From contig CAJBLW010000471.1 in the NCBI GenBank assembly GCA_903953985.1, positions 1-9,282 of the forward strand: DNA of 9,282 nt. The letters run 5' to 3'. Shown here in pieces: positions 7,292 through 9,282 of this stretch. The notes beneath the pieces are model-generated. The model did not search any database, was not told where the DNA came from, and saw nothing but the letters and a program-made list of their open reading frames with translations. A program made the position numbers and the translations under genes. Source of the stretch: an uncultured Burkholderiales bacterium. Its GTDB lineage: Bacteria > Pseudomonadota > Gammaproteobacteria > Burkholderiales > Burkholderiaceae_C. Position 1 is the first letter of the stretch. Each line of letters opens with the position of its first letter.

Positions 7292-7789
7292 ATGAGCACG
7301 AATTTTCTCGGAATCAAGCGGCTAATGCAGGGGTTTTTTTTCCTGCTCGCCGCAGCTGCAGTTGCGACTGCCCAAAGCAAAGAGGCTGAACCTTCGGCCA
7401 AGGAGCCGCTGATCGAGCAGCGTTTGATTCATATCTCTGAAGAGCTGCGCTGTTTGGTTTGCCAAAATGAATCGCTGGCTTCTTCGCGGGCTGAATTGGC
7501 GAACGACTTGCGCGAAGAAGTTCGCCTGCTGATACGTCAAGACAAAAGTGATGTCGCCATCAAAGCCTACTTGGTCGAGCGCTATGGCGACTTTGTGCTT
7601 TACCGACCCGAAGTCAAACCCCTGACTTGGCTTTTGTGGTTCGGCCCTTTTGCCTTGCTGCTGTGCGGTGTGGTGGGCATGGCCCTTTATGTGCGTCAGC
7701 GCCAGGCGGTTCAGAAGTTAGCCAAACCTTTGAGTGAAAAAGAACGCGACCAAGTTCGTGTCTTGTTGAAAAACGGAGAGTCGCCATGA
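7292..7789 (+). CDS. ccmH: Cytochrome c maturation thiol protein CcmH (short form)
   Basis: CcmH is a membrane-anchored periplasmic protein whose LRCXXCQ motif handles the cysteines of apocytochrome c, working with CcmG and with CcmF in heme ligation. With the ATG at 7292 the product is 165 residues: a signal peptide (KR at 9-10, hydrophobic 13-25, likely cleaved after ATA at 25-27), the three-helix domain with LRCLVCQNE at 52-60 (C54 and C57), one membrane helix at about 112-134, and a cytoplasmic basic tail. This is the short CcmH; the TPR part that is fused in E. coli is here the separate ccmI. A TTG at 7280 would add four residues, and an ATG at 7325 would remove the basic n-region of the signal peptide, so 7292 is preferred with moderate certainty. 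The stop overlaps the ccmI start as ATGA. Confidence 0.94.
   Translation: MSTNFLGIKRLMQGFFFLLAAAAVATAQSKEAEPSAKEPLIEQRLIHISEELRCLVCQNESLASSRAELANDLREEVRLLIRQDKSDVAIKAYLVERYGDFVLYRPEVKPLTWLLWFGPFALLLCGVVGMALYVRQRQAVQKLAKPLSEKERDQVRVLLKNGESP
7775..7780 (+). promoter_or_regulatory. Ribosome binding site of ccmI
   Basis: GGAGAG lies 5 bases before the ATG at 7786, inside the last ccmH codons. It supports that start together with the ATGA overlap. Confidence 0.5.
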
Positions 7790-9114
7790 CTGAACTGCTG
7801 ATGTTTCTGGCCGTCACGCTGGGCATGGCGCTGTGTGTGGCGGGTGTGGTGGTGTGGGTCTTGTTGCGTCAGGGCCCAGTGGTCACTTCGGCAAGCCAGT
7901 CGCAAGCCAACGTCAAGGTTTATCGAGAGCAAATTCTGGACCTGGACCGTGAACACGCCAACGGCCACCTCAGTGATGCCGAGTGGCAACAGTCACGCGA
8001 TGAACTGAGTGTGCGCTTGCTGCAAGACACGGCGGTTGAAGACGAGCCACAGCTCATCACCCAAGCGCAATCATGGCGCACAGCGGTGGTGATCGCTTTG
8101 GTCTTTCCCATTTCGGCTTTGGGCTTGTACATCTGGCTGGGTGCTCCTGAAGCTATAAGTCCGATGCCGCCCGCGTCAGCGTCGGCCGAAGCAGCGACTG
8201 AGCAGGCAGCGCCCCCAAATCTCGACCAAATCGTAGAGAATTTGGCGAGCAAACTCCAAGCTGATCCGAACAACCTCGAAGGCTGGGTCTTGCTGGGGCG
8301 GACTCACCGCAGCATGGGCAACCTGGATGCGGCTTTGTCAGCCTTTGACCGTGCGTTGAAACTCAATGCAGACGACGAGCTGATTTTGGCGCGGGCCGAG
8401 GTGTTGGCGGCCAAGAACCAAGGCCGATTTGATGGAGAGCCTTGGCGCGTGATTCGCGAAGTCTTGCAGCGTGATCCCCAAAACTATGCCGCATTGTTGT
8501 TGGCTGGCAGCGCTTCTTATGCAAACAACCGCTATGCCGATGCCCTTGAATTTTGGCAGCGTGCTCGGCTTCGTCTATCAGCAGATCACCCCGATGTGCC
8601 GAACTTGATCGAAGCCATGTCGACCGTTCAAGCCAAACTGAAAAACCCAGCCAGCCCATCCTCTAACCCGCCTGCGCAAGGAGCGCCGTCGGCGCCTGCG
8701 TCAGGAAACGCTGCTTCCGGAGCGACGCCAGCAGCTGCCGTAGCCTCTGCTGCAGGGGGCGCTGCATCGGGGCTGAGTGTCTTGGGGCAAGTGCGTCTGT
8801 CATCGGCATTAAAAAGCCAAACCAGCCCTACGGATGTGGTGTTTGTCTATGCCGTGCCCGCCAATGGCGAGCGGATGCCGCTGGCGCTGTTGAAGACCAC
8901 CGTGGCCCAATTGCCTTTGAGCTTCACCCTCGACGACAGCAGCGCGATGCTGCCTGATCGCAAGCTCTCTGGTGTCAGTCAGGTGCTTGTGAAGGCCCGG
9001 ATTTCGAAGTCGGGCAATGCGATCCCGCAGTCGGGTGATTGGGAGGGCAGCTTGGGCCCTGTCAAAGTGGGCGCAACCGGCTTGGATCTGGAAATCAAAA
9101 CCCAACGGCCCTGA
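7786..9114 (+). CDS. ccmI: Apocytochrome c chaperone CcmI (TPR protein)
   Basis: CcmI binds the C-terminal helix of apocytochrome c and presents it to the CcmFH ligation machinery. The 442-residue product has two membrane helices at about 4-27 and 99-118 enclosing a cytoplasmic loop with a predicted helical, charged region (VYREQILDLDRE at 45-56, a common CcmI motif). A short Ala/Pro/Glu linker follows at about 120-145. The periplasmic part has TPR-like helices at about 145-285 (NNLEGWVLLGRTHRSMGNL at 162-180, ADALEFWQRA at 251-260). A low-complexity Ala/Ser/Pro/Gly linker spans about 286-330. A C-terminal beta-rich domain from 331 to 442 includes RMPLALLK at 363-370, SFTLDDSSAM at 379-388 and ARISKSGNA at 404-412. 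This is the two-part CcmI seen in alpha- and beta-proteobacteria. It is the last ccm gene, ending 16 bases from the convergent hemE. Confidence 0.94.
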   Translation: MTELLMFLAVTLGMALCVAGVVVWVLLRQGPVVTSASQSQANVKVYREQILDLDREHANGHLSDAEWQQSRDELSVRLLQDTAVEDEPQLITQAQSWRTAVVIALVFPISALGLYIWLGAPEAISPMPPASASAEAATEQAAPPNLDQIVENLASKLQADPNNLEGWVLLGRTHRSMGNLDAALSAFDRALKLNADDELILARAEVLAAKNQGRFDGEPWRVIREVLQRDPQNYAALLLAGSASYANNRYADALEFWQRARLRLSADHPDVPNLIEAMSTVQAKLKNPASPSSNPPAQGAPSAPASGNAASGATPAAAVASAAGGAASGLSVLGQVRLSSALKSQTSPTDVVFVYAVPANGERMPLALLKTTVAQLPLSFTLDDSSAMLPDRKLSGVSQVLVKARISKSGNAIPQSGDWEGSLGPVKVGATGLDLEIKTQRP

Positions 9115-9130
9115 GACGCCCAGTGCTCAG

Positions 9131-9282
9131 TTAAGCGGCGTGGCGCATCTGGCGGGAATGCTGGTGCACCGCCTCGACCAGCGCCGTCACATGCTCGGGC
9201 GGGGTGAATTGGCTGATGCCGTGGCCCAGGTTGAAGATGTGCGTGGGGCCTGTGGTGCTGCGGTCGGTGTGCGGCGTGCCAA
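9131..9282 (-). CDS. hemE: Uroporphyrinogen decarboxylase, C-terminal end (partial)
   Basis: HemE removes four carboxyl groups from uroporphyrinogen III to give coproporphyrinogen III, a cytosolic step of heme synthesis. Only the last 49 residues and the stop (TAA on the minus strand at 9131-9133) are in the window; the gene runs off the right edge. The diagnostic stretch is THIFNLGHGISQFTPPEHV followed by ALVEAV, the normal HemE ending (NLGHG then TPPE). This part is too short to be found by length alone, but the motif is specific. It converges on ccmI, so it belongs to a different transcript, yet it places a second heme-synthesis gene next to the ccm operon. Confidence 0.93.
   Translation of the reverse strand, partial: GTPHTDRSTTGPTHIFNLGHGISQFTPPEHVTALVEAVHQHSRQMRHAA

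Noticed and set aside
8683..8695. GC-rich hairpin in ccmI as a terminator or regulatory element
   Set aside because: The stem is only five base pairs with a three-base loop, has no T-run after it, and lies in repetitive Ala/Pro/Gly codons where such symmetry arises by chance.

Overview
The window carries a dense, almost entirely plus-strand gene block from a moderately GC-rich proteobacterium. Protein wording throughout (the HemA, Dxs, CcmI and HemE tails in particular) looks like Burkholderiales, most like Comamonadaceae of the Limnohabitans/Rhodoferax kind. That placement comes from remembered family sequences, not from a search. Ten complete genes and two partial ones fill nearly all of the 9282 bases. 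No gap exceeds 80 bases, and I see no tRNA, rRNA, mobile element or CRISPR array.

Layout: (1) 1-693, the C-terminal part of dxs (isoprenoid precursor synthesis), whose stop codon abuts the start of (2) hemA, 694-1947 (glutamyl-tRNA reductase, first committed step of C5-pathway heme synthesis). (3) After a 78-base gap with a T-tract comes a complete System I cytochrome c maturation operon in the order ccmA-B-C-D-E-F-G-H-I, 2026-9114. (4) A convergent partial hemE (uroporphyrinogen decarboxylase) lies on the minus strand at the right edge.

The genes form one metabolic story. HemA and HemE make heme. CcmABCD loads heme onto the periplasmic chaperone CcmE and releases holo-CcmE. CcmG and CcmH keep the apocytochrome CXXCH cysteines reduced, CcmI holds the apocytochrome, and CcmF (with CcmH) ligates the heme. 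All key residues I looked for are present: Walker motifs in CcmA, the WWD motifs and histidines of CcmC and CcmF, the CcmE heme-binding His with its nearby Tyr, and the CXXC pairs of CcmG and CcmH. The operon therefore looks functional. Stop/start overlaps (ATGA) at ccmA/B, ccmC/D, ccmD/E and ccmH/I, and the TGA-ATG abutment at dxs/hemA, indicate translational coupling.

I found no previously undescribed system. The points of interest are contextual: dxs directly joined to hemA, hemA followed by ccm genes instead of the common prfA partner, and a full System I in a lineage where System II is common.
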